NCBI GenBank assembly: GCA_029941885.1
Contig: JAPYTP010000013.1
Span: 16,972-54,612, forward strand
DNA length: 37,641 nucleotides
Source of the DNA: Myxococcota bacterium
GTDB taxonomy: Bacteria; Myxococcota_A; UBA9160; UBA4427
Reading direction: 5' to 3'
The translations under genes and the position numbers were made by a program. The first letter of the stretch is position 1, and the number at the start of each line of letters is the position of its first letter. Positions 26,730 to 36,447 of this stretch are shown here, piece by piece. The notes under the pieces are model-generated. The model worked only from the letters and a program-made list of their open reading frames with translations, searched no databases and was not told where the DNA came from.

Positions 26730-27530
26730 CTAATGAGAACCGGCGATCCTCGTCAGGACCTCCGGACCGTTATCTGTGATGAGCACCGTGTGCTCGAAGT
26801 GAGCGGAGAGCGACCCATCTGCGGTCACCGCCGTCCACTCGTCTTTCAGAACCTTCGCTTTCTCACTTCCGATGTTCACCATCGGTTCGATCGCGAATAC
26901 CATCCCGGTCCGCAGTCTCGGCCCACGTCCCGGACGCCCGTAGTTGGGAATCTGAGGCGGCTCGTGCATCTCTCTACCGATGCCATGGCCTACGAACTGA
27001 CGAACGACTCCGTATCCTTCTTTTTCTGCGCGACTCTCGACAGCGTGTCCGATATCCGAGAGTCGACTACCCGGAACCATCTGTTCGATGCCCTTGTCCA
27101 AGGCATCCTGGGTGACCGTCATGAGCTTGTCGGCTTCGGACGACGGGACGATTTCTCCCACGGCGATCGTCACGGCGCTATCGCCATGCCAACCACGGTG
27201 TTCGACCCCGAAGTCGAGACTGATGATGTCGCCCTCTTGGAGTTCGCGTGATCCGGGAATTCCGTGCACGATCTCTTCATTGACCGATGCGCAGAGGACC
27301 GCTGGGTAGGGCGCTACCCCCCCGGGAGCATAGCCCAGAAACGGGGAGTTCAAGCCCCTCTCTTCCAAGGCTTTTGTCGCGAGTTCATCCAGCTGTCCGG
27401 TCGTCACGCCCGGCTGGACGCGCTCCCGAAGCTCGAGCAGAATCTCGGCCGTGATATGACCGATTTCCCTCATCTGGTCGATCTCGCGACGGCTCTTGAT
27501 TGCGATCCGTTCGCCCAAGCTCACGTACAC
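26730..27530 (-). CDS. map: Methionine aminopeptidase, type I
   Basis: Removes the initiator methionine from nascent proteins. Metal ligands are visible in DFGVEHRGWHGDSAVT (two aspartates), GHGIGREMHEPPQ (histidine), AIEPMV and EHTVLITDNG (glutamates). At 266 residues it is close to E. coli Map, without an N-terminal zinc extension. GTG 27530 opens the frame, but a second GTG at 27524 has GGGAG at better spacing (seven bases) and may be used. Confidence 0.97.
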   Translation of the reverse strand: MYVSLGERIAIKSRREIDQMREIGHITAEILLELRERVQPGVTTGQLDELATKALEERGLNSPFLGYAPGGVAPYPAVLCASVNEEIVHGIPGSRELQEGDIISLDFGVEHRGWHGDSAVTIAVGEIVPSSEADKLMTVTQDALDKGIEQMVPGSRLSDIGHAVESRAEKEGYGVVRQFVGHGIGREMHEPPQIPNYGRPGRGPRLRTGMVFAIEPMVNIGSEKAKVLKDEWTAVTADGSLSAHFEHTVLITDNGPEVLTRIAGSH

Positions 27531-27587
27531 TCTCCCGAGAAGCCACGCGAGACGATTCGTCTCGATTGGCCTCCGACTCTCATCGTC

Positions 27588-28172
27588 CTAGCCGTTCAGG
27601 CTCTTTCGAATCCTCTCTCCCACCTCGTTGATGGTGCCCAATCCGTCAACCTCGACCAATCGGTCGCGGTTTCCATAGAATTCCAGGAGCGGTGCGGTCT
27701 CAGCGTCGTAGACCCGCATGCGCTCCCGGATCGTTTCCTCATTGTCGTCGGCACGGCCCTCGATCTCGGCCCGCTTGAGCAGGCGCCCGACCACGGCTTC
27801 GTTGTCGACGGTGATCGCGAGACAGCAATCCAGCTCGACGTCGAGTCTGCCGAGCATCGCGTCGAGTGCGTCGGCCTGCGCGAGGGTTCGAGGAAAGCCG
27901 TCGAGCAGGAAGCCCTCTCTAGCGTCGTCTTCTGAAAGTCGCTCCTCGGCGATACCGATCACGATTTCGTCGCTGACGAGTTCGCCGGAATCCATGACGG
28001 CCTTGGCCTTTCGCCCCACCGGCGTCCCCGCCTTCACCGCCGCGCGCAACATGTCACCGGTCGAAATATGCGGGATGTCGAGCGCCTCGGTCAGGGTCGC
28101 TGCCTGCGTCCCCTTCCCCGCTCCAGGCGGTCCGAGCAAGAGGATGCGGCTCTTCATGGAAACACCGCTCAT
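27588..28172 (-). CDS. adk: Adenylate kinase, short-LID form
   Basis: Interconverts AMP, ADP and ATP. Walker A is GPPGAGKGTQA, followed by ISTGDMLRAA, the AMP-binding GFLLDGFPRT and a short LID at AEIEGRADDNEETIRERM with no zinc cysteines; 194 residues. ATG 28172 overlaps the secY stop (ATGA) and has GGGAG nine bases upstream; ATG 28157 (MKSRILLLG) is an in-frame alternative. Confidence 0.97.
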   Translation of the reverse strand: MSGVSMKSRILLLGPPGAGKGTQAATLTEALDIPHISTGDMLRAAVKAGTPVGRKAKAVMDSGELVSDEIVIGIAEERLSEDDAREGFLLDGFPRTLAQADALDAMLGRLDVELDCCLAITVDNEAVVGRLLKRAEIEGRADDNEETIRERMRVYDAETAPLLEFYGNRDRLVEVDGLGTINEVGERIRKSLNG

Positions 28173-29476
28173 CGACCCAATCTCCCGCGCACGCGCCCGG
28201 CCGATCCGAAGCCTTCATATTTGCGCGAGACCAGATGAGCTTCGATCTGGCCCATCGTGTCGAGAGCCACGCTCACGACGATCAGAAGTGCGGTCCCGCC
28301 AAAGTAGAAGGGCACACCCATCTGCTGGGACAGGATCACTGGCAACACGCAGAGTCCAGCCACATAGAGGGCTCCAACCAACGTCAGTCGGGACAGCACG
28401 GCATCGATGTACTCGGCCGTCTTGCGGCCGGGCCGGACGCCGGGGATGTAGCCGCCAGAGCGTTTGATGTTCTCGGATACGTCGTCGGGATTGATCATGA
28501 TCGAGGTGTAGAAGAAGCAGAAGAAGATGATCAAGCCGATATAGACGAGGTTGTAGATGATATCGCCCGGGTCCATCCAATCGTCGATGAATCGCTGGAC
28601 TGTCGGATTATCGCTGTATTGCCGGATCGTGAGCGGGAACATCAGCAGAGACGACGCGAAAATCGGAGGAATCACGCCAGCGGTGTTCACGCGGAGCGGG
28701 AAATAGCTCATGTTCGACGAAGCGGCGCTGCCGCCGCCCCGGCGGGCATGCTGGATTGGAATCCTTCGCTGGCCGCGTTCGACATAGACCACGAAGCCGA
28801 CCGCCATAATGACGATCACGCCAAGAAGGATGACCTGAACGAGACTGTATTCCTCGGTTCGGACGAGGTCGAAGACATTCGAGAGACCCGATGGCAACCC
28901 GACGATGATGCCGGAGAAGATGATCAGGGAGATCCCGTTTCCGATACCGCGCTCGGTCACCTGCTCACCGAGCCACATGATGAATGCCGTGCCCGACGTG
29001 AGCGTGATCATCGTCGTCAGGCGAAAGGCCCAGCCCGGCTCGAGGACCGCGCCCTGACCGAACTGCCCGTTCTCGAGAGCGATCGCCATCAAGAAGGACT
29101 GGAAGAGCGCCAGCCCGATCGTCGCGTAGCGGGTCCATTGCGTGATCCGCTTCTGCCCTTCGCTGCCCTCTTTCTTGAGGCGTTCGAGCGCGGGGATCAC
29201 GACGGTCAAGAGTTGAAAAATGATCGAGGCGCTGATGTAGGGCATGATCCCCAGCGCGAAGATCGAGAGCGACTCCATGGCTCCACCGGAGAAGACGTTC
29301 AGCAAGCCGAACATCGTCCCCTGCATCTGAGCAAAAAACTGCCGAATCACATTCCCGTTGATTCCGGGGGTGACAACGATGCAACCGACCCGGTAGACGG
29401 CAAGCATGGCCGCCGTGAACAGGATCCGCTTGCGCAACTCTTCGATGCGAAAGACATTTTGGAGCGCTCCAACCAC
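28169..29476 (-). CDS. secY: Protein translocase subunit SecY
   Basis: Channel subunit of the Sec translocon. 435 residues with about ten hydrophobic segments; typical stretches are RILFTAAMLAVYRVG, GIMPYISASIIFQLL, GNGISLIIFSGII, NTAGVIPPIFASSLL and RSGGYIPGVRPGRKTAEYI. GTG 29476 shares one base with the rplO stop. A short Gly/Ser/Ala run (RRGGGSAASSN) occurs in the cytosolic loop before the NTAGVIP helix. Confidence 0.98.
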   Translation of the reverse strand: MVGALQNVFRIEELRKRILFTAAMLAVYRVGCIVVTPGINGNVIRQFFAQMQGTMFGLLNVFSGGAMESLSIFALGIMPYISASIIFQLLTVVIPALERLKKEGSEGQKRITQWTRYATIGLALFQSFLMAIALENGQFGQGAVLEPGWAFRLTTMITLTSGTAFIMWLGEQVTERGIGNGISLIIFSGIIVGLPSGLSNVFDLVRTEEYSLVQVILLGVIVIMAVGFVVYVERGQRRIPIQHARRGGGSAASSNMSYFPLRVNTAGVIPPIFASSLLMFPLTIRQYSDNPTVQRFIDDWMDPGDIIYNLVYIGLIIFFCFFYTSIMINPDDVSENIKRSGGYIPGVRPGRKTAEYIDAVLSRLTLVGALYVAGLCVLPVILSQQMGVPFYFGGTALLIVVSVALDTMGQIEAHLVSRKYEGFGSAGRVRGRLGR

Positions 29477-29937
29477 TATGCGTTCCCCGCCCCGGTCGCC
29501 GTGTGAATCGTCACCGTTCCACCGGCTGCCTCGATCTTGGTCCGCGCCGAAGCGCTGATCTTGCCGACGGTGAGCTTGAGACCCTTGGGCGCGTCACCCT
29601 CGGCGAGCACCTTGACCGGTCGACCGGAGCCGCGGATCAGGCCTTTTTCGGCGAGCAGCTTGGCGTCGATCGTTGCATTCTCACCGAAGATCGCGAGATC
29701 ACCGAGATTCACGATCTCGTTCGCAATGCGGAATCGATTCGTGAAACCCTTCTTCGGGACCCGTTGATAGAGGGGCATCTGGCCACCCTCGAACCAGGCC
29801 TTGATCTTCTTGCCCGATCGCGTGCCCTGACCCTTGACGCCCGTTCCACAGGTCTTGCCCTTGCCGGAGCCCGGCCCACGACCGACCCGCTTGCGTCGCT
29901 TCAGCGCCCCCGGGCGCGGAGAGAGTTCATTCAACAT
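29476..29937 (-). CDS. rplO: 50S ribosomal protein L15
   Basis: 153 residues; the basic glycine-rich N-terminus RRKRVGRGPGSGKGKTCGTG and the FEGGQMPLYQRVPKKGF motif identify L15, a late-assembly large-subunit protein. It follows rpmD by 17 bases. Confidence 0.98.
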   Translation of the reverse strand: MLNELSPRPGALKRRKRVGRGPGSGKGKTCGTGVKGQGTRSGKKIKAWFEGGQMPLYQRVPKKGFTNRFRIANEIVNLGDLAIFGENATIDAKLLAEKGLIRGSGRPVKVLAEGDAPKGLKLTVGKISASARTKIEAAGGTVTIHTATGAGNA

Positions 29938-29954
29938 TCTTCTGGTTCTCCGCT

Positions 29955-30143
29955 CTAGTTCTCGAGCACCACGACGAGATGGCGCACCTTGTTGATCATC
30001 CCGCGAACGGCGGGCGTATCCTCGACCTCGACGACCTGCCGAATCTTGCGCAGGCCGAGTCCCTTCATGGTGGCTCGCTGACGTCGGTTGTACCCGATCA
30101 CGCTCTTCACCTGCTGGACTTTGACTTTCTTGCCATCTGCCAT
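29955..30143 (-). CDS. rpmD: 50S ribosomal protein L30
   Basis: 62 residues; [20 protein letters not shown] and [16 protein letters not shown] are the two conserved L30 blocks. It lies nine bases after the rpsE stop. L30 is missing from some bacterial lineages, so its retention here is informative. Confidence 0.97.
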   Translation of the reverse strand: MADGKKVKVQQVKSVIGYNRRQRATMKGLGLRKIRQVVEVEDTPAVRGMINKVRHLVVVLEN

Positions 30144-30152
30144 TGGATCTCC

Positions 30153-30659
30153 CTATCTCGTCCGGCCGAGTTGGGCGAGTCGCACTTCGGGATCGCGCAG
30201 CTCCTGGAGGCCCACCATCACGGCGTTCACCACGTTCCGAGGCGTTTTGGTTCCGAGGGTCTTGGTCAGAACGTCAGAGACACCCGCCGACTCGACCACC
30301 GCGCGCACGGGCCCGCCGGCGATGACGCCCGTACCGGGAGACGCCGGCTGCATCAGAACGCGTCCAGCACCCGACACGCCGATCACGTCGTGGGGAAGAG
30401 TCCGTCCATCGATCAACGGGATCCGGATCAGCGACTTGCGCGCCTTCTCCACTCCCTTTCGGATCGCTTCCGGCACTTCACCTGCCTTGCCGAGTCCGAC
30501 GCCGACGACGCCCTGGCCGTCACCGACTACGACGAGCGCCGAGAAGCTGAAGCGGCGTCCGCCCTTCACCACCTTCGAGACTCGGTTGATGTGAATGACA
30601 CGATCATTGAGTTCGTAGTCGTTCGGATTCAGGGTCGACGATTGAATTACAGATGCCAT
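30153..30659 (-). CDS. rpsE: 30S ribosomal protein S5
   Basis: 168 residues. The double-stranded RNA-binding N-terminal domain includes [20 protein letters not shown] and [20 protein letters not shown]; the C-terminal domain has [13 protein letters not shown] and [14 protein letters not shown]. It contributes to decoding accuracy. It starts one base after the rplR stop. Confidence 0.98.
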   Translation of the reverse strand: MASVIQSSTLNPNDYELNDRVIHINRVSKVVKGGRRFSFSALVVVGDGQGVVGVGLGKAGEVPEAIRKGVEKARKSLIRIPLIDGRTLPHDVIGVSGAGRVLMQPASPGTGVIAGGPVRAVVESAGVSDVLTKTLGTKTPRNVVNAVMVGLQELRDPEVRLAQLGRTR

Positions 30660-30660
30660 A

Positions 30661-31029
30661 TCAGAACTGAAGCCCCGCCTCGCGTGCTCCTTCCGCCACG
30701 GCCTTCACTCGGCCATGGAAGAGGAAACCGTTTCGATTGAAGACCACCTCATTGATGCTCTTCTCTTTTGCAATCCGACCAATCGCCTCGCCGACCTTCT
30801 TGGCCGCCTCGACATTTCCGGTCGAGCCACCGCCCGCGATCGTACGATCGCGAGTCGAAGCCGACCCGATCGTCCTTCCGGTCGTGCCGTCGACCAGTTG
30901 CGCGTACGTATGCTTCGCGCTGCGAAACACGGTGAGTGCGACCCGCTCGCTTCGTGCGAGCGCCGTCTGCGTCCGCGCTTTTCGCGCAAGCCACTTGCGC
31001 CTCTTGGTCTTTTGAATTTTCTTCTTCAT
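30661..31029 (-). CDS. rplR: 50S ribosomal protein L18
   Basis: 122 residues; the basic N-terminus ([18 protein letters not shown]), [18 protein letters not shown] and the C-terminal [20 protein letters not shown] identify L18, which carries 5S rRNA with L5. ATG 31029 overlaps the rplF stop by four bases. Confidence 0.97.
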   Translation of the reverse strand: MKKKIQKTKRRKWLARKARTQTALARSERVALTVFRSAKHTYAQLVDGTTGRTIGSASTRDRTIAGGGSTGNVEAAKKVGEAIGRIAKEKSINEVVFNRNGFLFHGRVKAVAEGAREAGLQF

Positions 31030-31565
31030 GACGCGCCTGCCTTACCGACCTTACGGCGGATGTGTTCGTCGTCGTAGCGAACGCCCTTGCCCTTATAGGG
31101 CTCCGGCGGCCGCAGAGAGCGAACGTCAGCCGCAAATTGGCCAACGAGTTGCTTGTCCACGCCCTCGATACTCAGCTTCGTATTCGCTTCCACCTTGACG
31201 GTCAGCCCTTTCGGAATATCCAGATTGACCGGATGCGAGAAGCCGAGCAGGAGATTGAGTACCTTCCCCTTCACGTCGGCCCGATAGCCGACGCCTTCGA
31301 TCTCGAGTCGCTTGACGAACCCGTCGCTCACCCCAACGACCATGTTATTCGCCAGGGCACGCGCGAGCCCGTGTCGAGCACGGCTCTCCTTCTTGTCGTC
31401 GGGGCGCTCCAGGATGAGCTTGTCACCGTCGACCTTGGCTGCGATGCCGTCTGGAACGGATCCCGTAAGGTTGCCCTTCGGTCCCTTTACCTGGATCTCA
31501 CCGTTGGCGACGTTCACCGTCACGCCACTCGGGATCCCAATCGGTTGTTTGCCAATTCGGGACAT
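31026..31565 (-). CDS. rplF: 50S ribosomal protein L6
   Basis: 179 residues; opens MSRIGKQPIGIPSGVTV and ends with LRPPEPYKGKGVRYDDEHIR and RKVGKAG, the L6 signature. Two repeated L6 domains are evident. Located three bases after rpsH. Confidence 0.98.
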   Translation of the reverse strand: MSRIGKQPIGIPSGVTVNVANGEIQVKGPKGNLTGSVPDGIAAKVDGDKLILERPDDKKESRARHGLARALANNMVVGVSDGFVKRLEIEGVGYRADVKGKVLNLLLGFSHPVNLDIPKGLTVKVEANTKLSIEGVDKQLVGQFAADVRSLRPPEPYKGKGVRYDDEHIRRKVGKAGAS

Positions 31566-31568
31566 TGC

Positions 31569-31964
31569 CTACCAGACCTCGCAGATCACTTCGCCGCCCA
31601 CCTTCTCGGCACGCGCATCTCGATCGCAGAGCACGCCCTTGGAGGTGGACAGGACGGCCATGCCGAGACCGGCACGCACCTGCTTGACTTCGCTCGCGCC
31701 CAGGTAGACGCGGCGACCGGGCTTGCTCACGCGACGCATGCCCTCGATCATCAATCGGCCATCGTCCTGATAACGGAGATCGATCGTGAGCGTCGGCTTC
31801 TTCTCGTCACCGTCGCTCTCGACTGCACCGATGAAACCCTCTTTGCTCAAGACCTGAGCGACCGCGAGCTTGAACTTCGACGCGGGACAGCTCGTCTGCG
31901 CGTGTCGCGCGCCGCCGGCATTTCGAATTCGCGCCAACATGTCACCAACCGGGTCGGTCATCAT
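31569..31964 (-). CDS. rpsH: 30S ribosomal protein S8
   Basis: 131 residues; TDPVGDMLARIRNAGGARH at the start, RRVSKPGRRVYLGASEVKQ and GLGMAVLSTSKGVLCDRDAR near the end. In E. coli S8 represses the spc operon. ATG 31964 and ATG 31961 are adjacent; AAGGAG lies upstream. It directly follows rplE because rpsN is absent, and a strong hairpin fills the intervening gap. Confidence 0.98.
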   Translation of the reverse strand: MMTDPVGDMLARIRNAGGARHAQTSCPASKFKLAVAQVLSKEGFIGAVESDGDEKKPTLTIDLRYQDDGRLMIEGMRRVSKPGRRVYLGASEVKQVRAGLGMAVLSTSKGVLCDRDARAEKVGGEVICEVW

Positions 31965-31980
31965 GATGTTTTTCTCCTTG

Positions 31981-32016
31981 CCGCCTGCGAAGAGGATGAA
32001 TGTCTTCGTAGGGCGG
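31981..32016 (-). promoter_or_regulatory. Strong hairpin in the rplE-rpsH gap (vacant rpsN position)
   Basis: CCGCCTGCGAAGA (31981-31993) pairs with TCTTCGTAGGGCGG (32003-32016): 13 pairs including one G-T and one bulged G, with a 9-base loop. It ends 16 bases before the rpsH ATG, next to the AAGGAG ribosome-binding site. It could be a translational control element; S8 is the obvious candidate ligand, but no specific S8 motif is recognised. Confidence 0.55.
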
Positions 32017-32047
32017 TGTCCTGAATCGGCGTCCGAGTTTCGACGTC

Positions 32048-32614
32048 CTATTTACGGAAAGGCACGCCGAGATGGGTCAGCAGTGACTTGGCTTCGGCGT
32101 CGGTGTTTGCAGTCGTAACGAGCGTGACGTTCATTCCAGTCACCTTCTCGACCTTGTCGTAATCCACTTCGGGGAAGATCGTCTGGTCCCGCACTCCGAA
32201 CGTGTAGTTGCCGCGCCCGTCGAAGGCCTTCGGAGACACGCCCGAGAAGTCGCGCACGCGCGGAAGAGCGACATTGAGCAATCGATCCAGGAACTCCCAC
32301 TGCCGAGTGCCACGCAGCGTGACACTACAACCGATGCCCTGCCCTTCACGAAGTTTGAAGTTCGAGACGCTCTTCTTGGCTCGGCGGAGAATCGGCTGCT
32401 GACCGGTAATCAGCGCAAGTTCCTCCATGGCTCGTTCGAGCAGCTTGGCGTTCGTGGTCGCCTCGCCGAGGCCCATGTTCACCACGACCTTCTCGACCTT
32501 GGGGATCTGGTTGACGTTCTTGTATCCGAACTCCTCCTGGAGTTTCGGCGCGATCGTCTCGGCGTATTGCTGCTTGAGTCGCGGCACTTCCGATGCGGGT
32601 TGGTTAGCAGCCAT
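32048..32614 (-). CDS. rplE: 50S ribosomal protein L5
   Basis: 188 residues; [38 protein letters not shown] and [18 protein letters not shown] identify L5, a 5S rRNA binder. It begins two bases after the rplN stop, with GGAGG ten bases upstream of ATG 32614; rplX normally separates these two genes. Confidence 0.98.
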   Translation of the reverse strand: MAANQPASEVPRLKQQYAETIAPKLQEEFGYKNVNQIPKVEKVVVNMGLGEATTNAKLLERAMEELALITGQQPILRRAKKSVSNFKLREGQGIGCSVTLRGTRQWEFLDRLLNVALPRVRDFSGVSPKAFDGRGNYTFGVRDQTIFPEVDYDKVEKVTGMNVTLVTTANTDAEAKSLLTHLGVPFRK

Positions 32615-32616
32615 CG

Positions 32617-32985
32617 CTAGAGGACCTCCGGAGCGAGCGAAACGATTCGCATGAAGCCGGCGCCGCGAAGCTCGCGAGCCACCGGGCCAAAGATGCGTGT
32701 TCCAACCACTTCCTTGTCTTTTCCAATCAGGACTGCCGCATTCTCATCGAAGAGAATATGGGTGCCGTCAGGGCGCGAAATCGCCTTCTTGGTCCGAACG
32801 ATGACCGCGCGCCGGACTTCGCCCTTCTTCACCCGAGCATTCGGGATCGCTTCCTTGATAGCGACGACGATGATGTCGCCCACTGATGCAAACCTACGGC
32901 GGGATCCACCGAGCACGCGAATGCACTTCACCTTTCGCGCGCCCGAGTTGTCCGCCACCTGCAATGTAGATTCAGCTTGAATCAT
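32617..32985 (-). CDS. rplN: 50S ribosomal protein L14
   Basis: 122 residues; [40 protein letters not shown] and the C-terminal [19 protein letters not shown] are diagnostic. A 95-base gap, with a possible CGCC/GGGCG stem-loop but no gene, separates it from rpsQ. Confidence 0.98.
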   Translation of the reverse strand: MIQAESTLQVADNSGARKVKCIRVLGGSRRRFASVGDIIVVAIKEAIPNARVKKGEVRRAVIVRTKKAISRPDGTHILFDENAAVLIGKDKEVVGTRIFGPVARELRGAGFMRIVSLAPEVL

Positions 32986-33080
32986 TCTTCCGTTCCTCTG
33001 GCCCTTCTTTCGGCCCGTCTCGCCCTCTCGGCGGGAGTGCTTTCACACAAAGGCCAAGGCTCGATGTTGACCGCCGGTCT

Positions 33081-33344
33081 CTAGACCGACGTCGCCTTCT
33101 CGAGCGTCTCCTGAACCTTCCATCGCTTGCGCTTCGAGAGCGGCCGATGCTCGATGATCCGAACCTGGTCGCCTTCGGTGCACGAGTTGGACTCGTCATG
33201 GGCCATGAACCGCGAGTAGCGGCGGATATATTTCTTGTACCGTAGGTCCTGCACAAGACGTTCGACACGTACGACGACGGTCTTGTCCATCTTGTTGCTG
33301 ACCACGGTGCCGACCATTGTTCGTCTGCTTCCTCGTTCGCTCAC
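33081..33344 (-). CDS. rpsQ: 30S ribosomal protein S17
   Basis: 87 residues; [20 protein letters not shown] and [20 protein letters not shown] are the S17 signatures. The start GTG 33344 overlaps the rpmC stop by four bases. Primary binder of the 16S 5' domain. Confidence 0.97.
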   Translation of the reverse strand: MSERGSRRTMVGTVVSNKMDKTVVVRVERLVQDLRYKKYIRRYSRFMAHDESNSCTEGDQVRIIEHRPLSKRKRWKVQETLEKATSV

Positions 33345-33538
33345 TTACCCGCCTCGCGCTTCTGGGTCAGGAGAGTCTCTACCCGAGCAATGTCCTTGCG
33401 GAGTTGCCCGAGCACCGCTGTGTTCTCCAACTGTTCGGTCGATCGCCGAATCTTTGCGTTGAAGAGCTCGTCGCGCAGCTCTCGTCCCTTTTGATCGAGT
33501 TCCGTTTCCGAGAGAGATCGAAGTTCAACTGCCTTCAT
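33341..33538 (-). CDS. rpmC: 50S ribosomal protein L29
   Basis: 65 residues of helical hairpin; [20 protein letters not shown] and the [18 protein letters not shown] end match L29, which lies at the exit tunnel. ATG 33538 follows the rplP stop by two bases with GAGG upstream; the longer open frame to 33676 lies inside rplP and is not coding. Confidence 0.96.
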   Translation of the reverse strand: MKAVELRSLSETELDQKGRELRDELFNAKIRRSTEQLENTAVLGQLRKDIARVETLLTQKREAGK

Positions 33539-33540
33539 CC

Positions 33541-33951
33541 TCAGCCCTCCCGCTCGACGAATCGCGTTCGAATCGGCAGCTTGTGCGCCGCCAGCCGTAA
33601 CGCCTCTCGTGCGACCGTGGGATCCACGCCTTCCATCTCGTAGAGCACCCGCCCTCGCTTGACCGGAGCAACCCAACCCTCCGGATTGCCCTTGCCCTTA
33701 CCCATACGGGTTTCGGCGGGCTTCTTCGTGATCGGCTTGTCGGGAAAGACCCGAATCCAGACCTTTCCACCACGTTTCACGTGCCGGGTCATCGCGATAC
33801 GCGCTGCTTCGATCTGCCGCGCTGTGATATACCCGGAAGTCATCGCCTGAAGGCCGTACGCGCCGAAGGCGAGCGTATTCCCACGCAGTGCCTTCCCTCG
33901 GAGTCGGCCCTTGAACATCTTGCGATGCTTGATTTTCTTGGGTTGAAGCAT
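33541..33951 (-). CDS. rplP: 50S ribosomal protein L16
   Basis: 136 residues; [40 protein letters not shown] and [20 protein letters not shown] identify L16, near the peptidyl transferase centre. Confidence 0.98.
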   Translation of the reverse strand: MLQPKKIKHRKMFKGRLRGKALRGNTLAFGAYGLQAMTSGYITARQIEAARIAMTRHVKRGGKVWIRVFPDKPITKKPAETRMGKGKGNPEGWVAPVKRGRVLYEMEGVDPTVAREALRLAAHKLPIRTRFVEREG

Positions 33952-33999
33952 TTTTTGGTCTCTCTATTCGCTTTCGCTCTAACTGCAATCCGCCCCCAC

Positions 34000-34680
34000 C
34001 TAGCGGGGAGCCTCCGAGCGATGATCCTGGGAGAGCGGGCCGCGCTTGAGTTCGCGGTCTCCGACCTCGCCTTTGAAGATCCAGCACTTCACTCCGATCA
34101 CACCGTAGGTCGTGCGAGCTTCGGCGAAGCCATATTCAATTTCGGCACGGAGCGTATGCAAAGGAACCCGACCGTCCCGATACCACTCACGGCGACCCAT
34201 CTCAGCGCCACCGAGTCGGCCGGAGCACTGAATCCGGATTCCTTCAGCGCCAAATTTCATCGTCGAGATCATCGCCTTCTTCATTGCACGCCGGAACGCG
34301 ACCCGTCGCTCGAGCTGCGTCGCGATATTCTCTGCGACGAGTTGTGCGTCGAGCTCCGCTTTGCGGATCTCCTTGATGTTGATGAAGATGTCCGCCGAGG
34401 TATAGGTCTTCAGCTCCTTCCGAAGGACATCGACCTCGGCACCACGCTTTCCGATCAAGATGCCGGGACGTGCCGTATGGATATTGATCACGATCTTCTC
34501 GCCAGTTCGTTCGATGACGACCTTCGAGATGCCCGCGTGATAGAGCTTCTTCTTGATGAACGCACGGATCTTCACGTCTTCGTGAAGCTGCACGGCGTAG
34601 TTCTTCTCGGCGAACCAATTGGACTGCCAGCCGTATAGGGTGCCTACCCGGAAGCCGTAAGGATGGACTTTTTGACCCAT
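34000..34680 (-). CDS. rpsC: 30S ribosomal protein S3
   Basis: 226 residues; starts [13 protein letters not shown]. The KH domain is visible as [18 protein letters not shown], followed by the C-terminal [23 protein letters not shown] 34680 is chosen from the universal MGQKVHP opening; the frame is open to 34776 but that part overlaps rplV. Confidence 0.98.
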   Translation of the reverse strand: MGQKVHPYGFRVGTLYGWQSNWFAEKNYAVQLHEDVKIRAFIKKKLYHAGISKVVIERTGEKIVINIHTARPGILIGKRGAEVDVLRKELKTYTSADIFINIKEIRKAELDAQLVAENIATQLERRVAFRRAMKKAMISTMKFGAEGIRIQCSGRLGGAEMGRREWYRDGRVPLHTLRAEIEYGFAEARTTYGVIGVKCWIFKGEVGDRELKRGPLSQDHRSEAPR

Positions 34681-34688
34681 ATTTCTTC

Positions 34689-35036
34689 CTATCTCTCGGT
34701 CAGCACAACGTTGATGCTGGCGGTTCGCTTCTGGATCCAAGCCGCGCGCCCCTGGGCCCGCGGTCGAATCCGCCACATGCTGGGACCCTCGTCGACGAAG
34801 ATCGTCGAGACGACGAGGTTGTCGATTTCTATCCCAGCCTGCTGGTTCTCATTCTTCTGTTCAGCGTTCGCGACCGCCGATCGCAGCAGCTTGGCGATCG
34901 GATCCGCAACTCTTTTCGGCGAGAGCGTGAGCAGGTTCAGCGCATCTTCGACGCCCTTGCCGCGAATCTGATTCGCCACGAGGCGCGCCTTCTGCGCGCT
35001 CACCCGATAGTTCTTGAGCGCCGCCTTGACGTCCAT
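34689..35036 (-). CDS. rplV: 50S ribosomal protein L22
   Basis: 115 residues; [32 protein letters not shown] and the tunnel hairpin tip [20 protein letters not shown] are typical of L22. ATG 35036 shares one base with the rpsS stop (TAATG). Confidence 0.98.
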   Translation of the reverse strand: MDVKAALKNYRVSAQKARLVANQIRGKGVEDALNLLTLSPKRVADPIAKLLRSAVANAEQKNENQQAGIEIDNLVVSTIFVDEGPSMWRIRPRAQGRAAWIQKRTASINVVLTER

Positions 35037-35311
35037 TAACGCCTCACCTTCTTGTCGCTCGCATGACCGGTAAACTTACGCGTCGGCGCGAACTCGCCGA
35101 GGCGATGTCCCACCATATTCTCTGTCACGAAGACCGGCATGAAGAGCTTTCCGTTGTGGACGTGAAACGTGAGTCCCACGAATTCCGGCGTGATCATCGA
35201 CCGGCGTGACCAGGTCTTGATGACGCTCTTGCTGCCTCCGGCGGACAGCTTGTCCACCTTCCGTTGGAGACTGGGATCGACGAAGGGTCCTTTACGTAGC
35301 GAACGTGCCAT
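35036..35311 (-). CDS. rpsS: 30S ribosomal protein S19
   Basis: 91 residues; [38 protein letters not shown] and [20 protein letters not shown] identify S19, partner of S13 in the head. Confidence 0.98.
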   Translation of the reverse strand: MARSLRKGPFVDPSLQRKVDKLSAGGSKSVIKTWSRRSMITPEFVGLTFHVHNGKLFMPVFVTENMVGHRLGEFAPTRKFTGHASDKKVRR

Positions 35312-35325
35312 TGATATTTCCTCGC

Positions 35326-36156
35326 CTACTTCTTCCCTCGTCGCTTGACGATGTACTTGTCGGATCGCTTGTTATTTCGGGTCTTGGCGCCCTTGGTCGG
35401 CTTTCCCCACGGCGTGCACGGATGACGACCGCCCGAAGAACGTCCCTCGCCGCCACCCATCGGGTGATCGACGGGATTCATTGCGACTCCACGGACATTC
35501 GATCGCTTGCCGAGCCACCGTGAGCGACCGGCCTTTCCGATACGCTGATTCTCGTGTTCCGAGTTTCCGACTTCGCCGACCGTGGCCATACAGTCGATGT
35601 GAATCATCCGCATCTCACCACTGGGCAGTCGAAGAGTGGCCATCTTGCCCTCGCGGGCCATCAATTGAGCACTCGTGCCTGCGGAGCGAACCATCTGCGC
35701 TCCCTTGCCGGGCTTCATCTCGACTGCGTGAACCGTGGTACCGATGGGAATCTTCGAAAGCGGTAGCGCATTCCCGGGATGGATCTCGGCATCGACCGAA
35801 GACATCACGGTATCGCCGACCATCAACCCGCCGGGCGAGAGGATGTAGCGCTTCTCGCCGTCCGCGTAATGGAGCAGCGCGATGTTCGCGGAACGATTCG
35901 GGTCGTATTCGATCGCGGCAATCTTGGCGGGAACGCCAATCTTGTTGCGACGAAAATCGATCTCGCGGTACCGCCGACGATGGCCACCGCCGCGATGATA
36001 CGAGGTGATTCGACCATTCGAATTCCGACCGCCCGTCTTCTTCACCAGCCCCTTCGTCAAGGACCGCTCGGGCGTTCCACGCGTGATCTCCGCAAAATCC
36101 GAAACGCTCATGTTTCGACGACCCGGGGAGGTGGGCTTGTACTTCTTCACCGGCAT
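35326..36156 (-). CDS. rplB: 50S ribosomal protein L2
   Basis: 276 residues; [20 protein letters not shown]-type core (visible as [19 protein letters not shown]), then [20 protein letters not shown], which holds the conserved histidine near the peptidyl transferase centre, and [18 protein letters not shown] at the end. It follows rplW by three bases. Confidence 0.98.
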   Translation of the reverse strand: MPVKKYKPTSPGRRNMSVSDFAEITRGTPERSLTKGLVKKTGGRNSNGRITSYHRGGGHRRRYREIDFRRNKIGVPAKIAAIEYDPNRSANIALLHYADGEKRYILSPGGLMVGDTVMSSVDAEIHPGNALPLSKIPIGTTVHAVEMKPGKGAQMVRSAGTSAQLMAREGKMATLRLPSGEMRMIHIDCMATVGEVGNSEHENQRIGKAGRSRWLGKRSNVRGVAMNPVDHPMGGGEGRSSGGRHPCTPWGKPTKGAKTRNNKRSDKYIVKRRGKK

Positions 36157-36159
36157 CGA

Positions 36160-36447
36160 TCAGACTCCCTCGAAGTACTCGATCGTATGGCCTTCGGCCA
36201 ATTCCACGATCGCTTTTTTCCAGGCCGGTTTGCGGCCAATTTTCTTGCCAACCCGCTTCTTCTTGCCAGGCTGCTGCATCGTTCGAACCGTCGTCACCTT
36301 GACCTCGAAGAGCTCCTCGACGGCGCGGCGAATCTCATGCTTCGTCGCGTCGGGGGCTACGCGGAAGGTCGCGATATTCTCTTCCTCACGCGCGATGCTG
36401 CTCTTTTCGGTGACGATCGGCTGCTGAATTACATCATGGAGATTCAT
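36160..36447 (-). CDS. rplW: 50S ribosomal protein L23
   Basis: 95 residues; the QPIVTEKSSIAREEENIATF opening and VKVTTVRTMQQPGKKKRVGK loop identify L23, the exit-tunnel docking site for trigger factor and SRP. ATG 36447 overlaps the rplD stop by four bases. Confidence 0.98.
   Translation of the reverse strand: MNLHDVIQQPIVTEKSSIAREEENIATFRVAPDATKHEIRRAVEELFEVKVTTVRTMQQPGKKKRVGKKIGRKPAWKKAIVELAEGHTIEYFEGV

Noticed and set aside
31965-32047. Decayed rpsN remnant
   Set aside because: No frame resembles S14; the S14 cysteine or RCxxCGRP-type motifs are absent.
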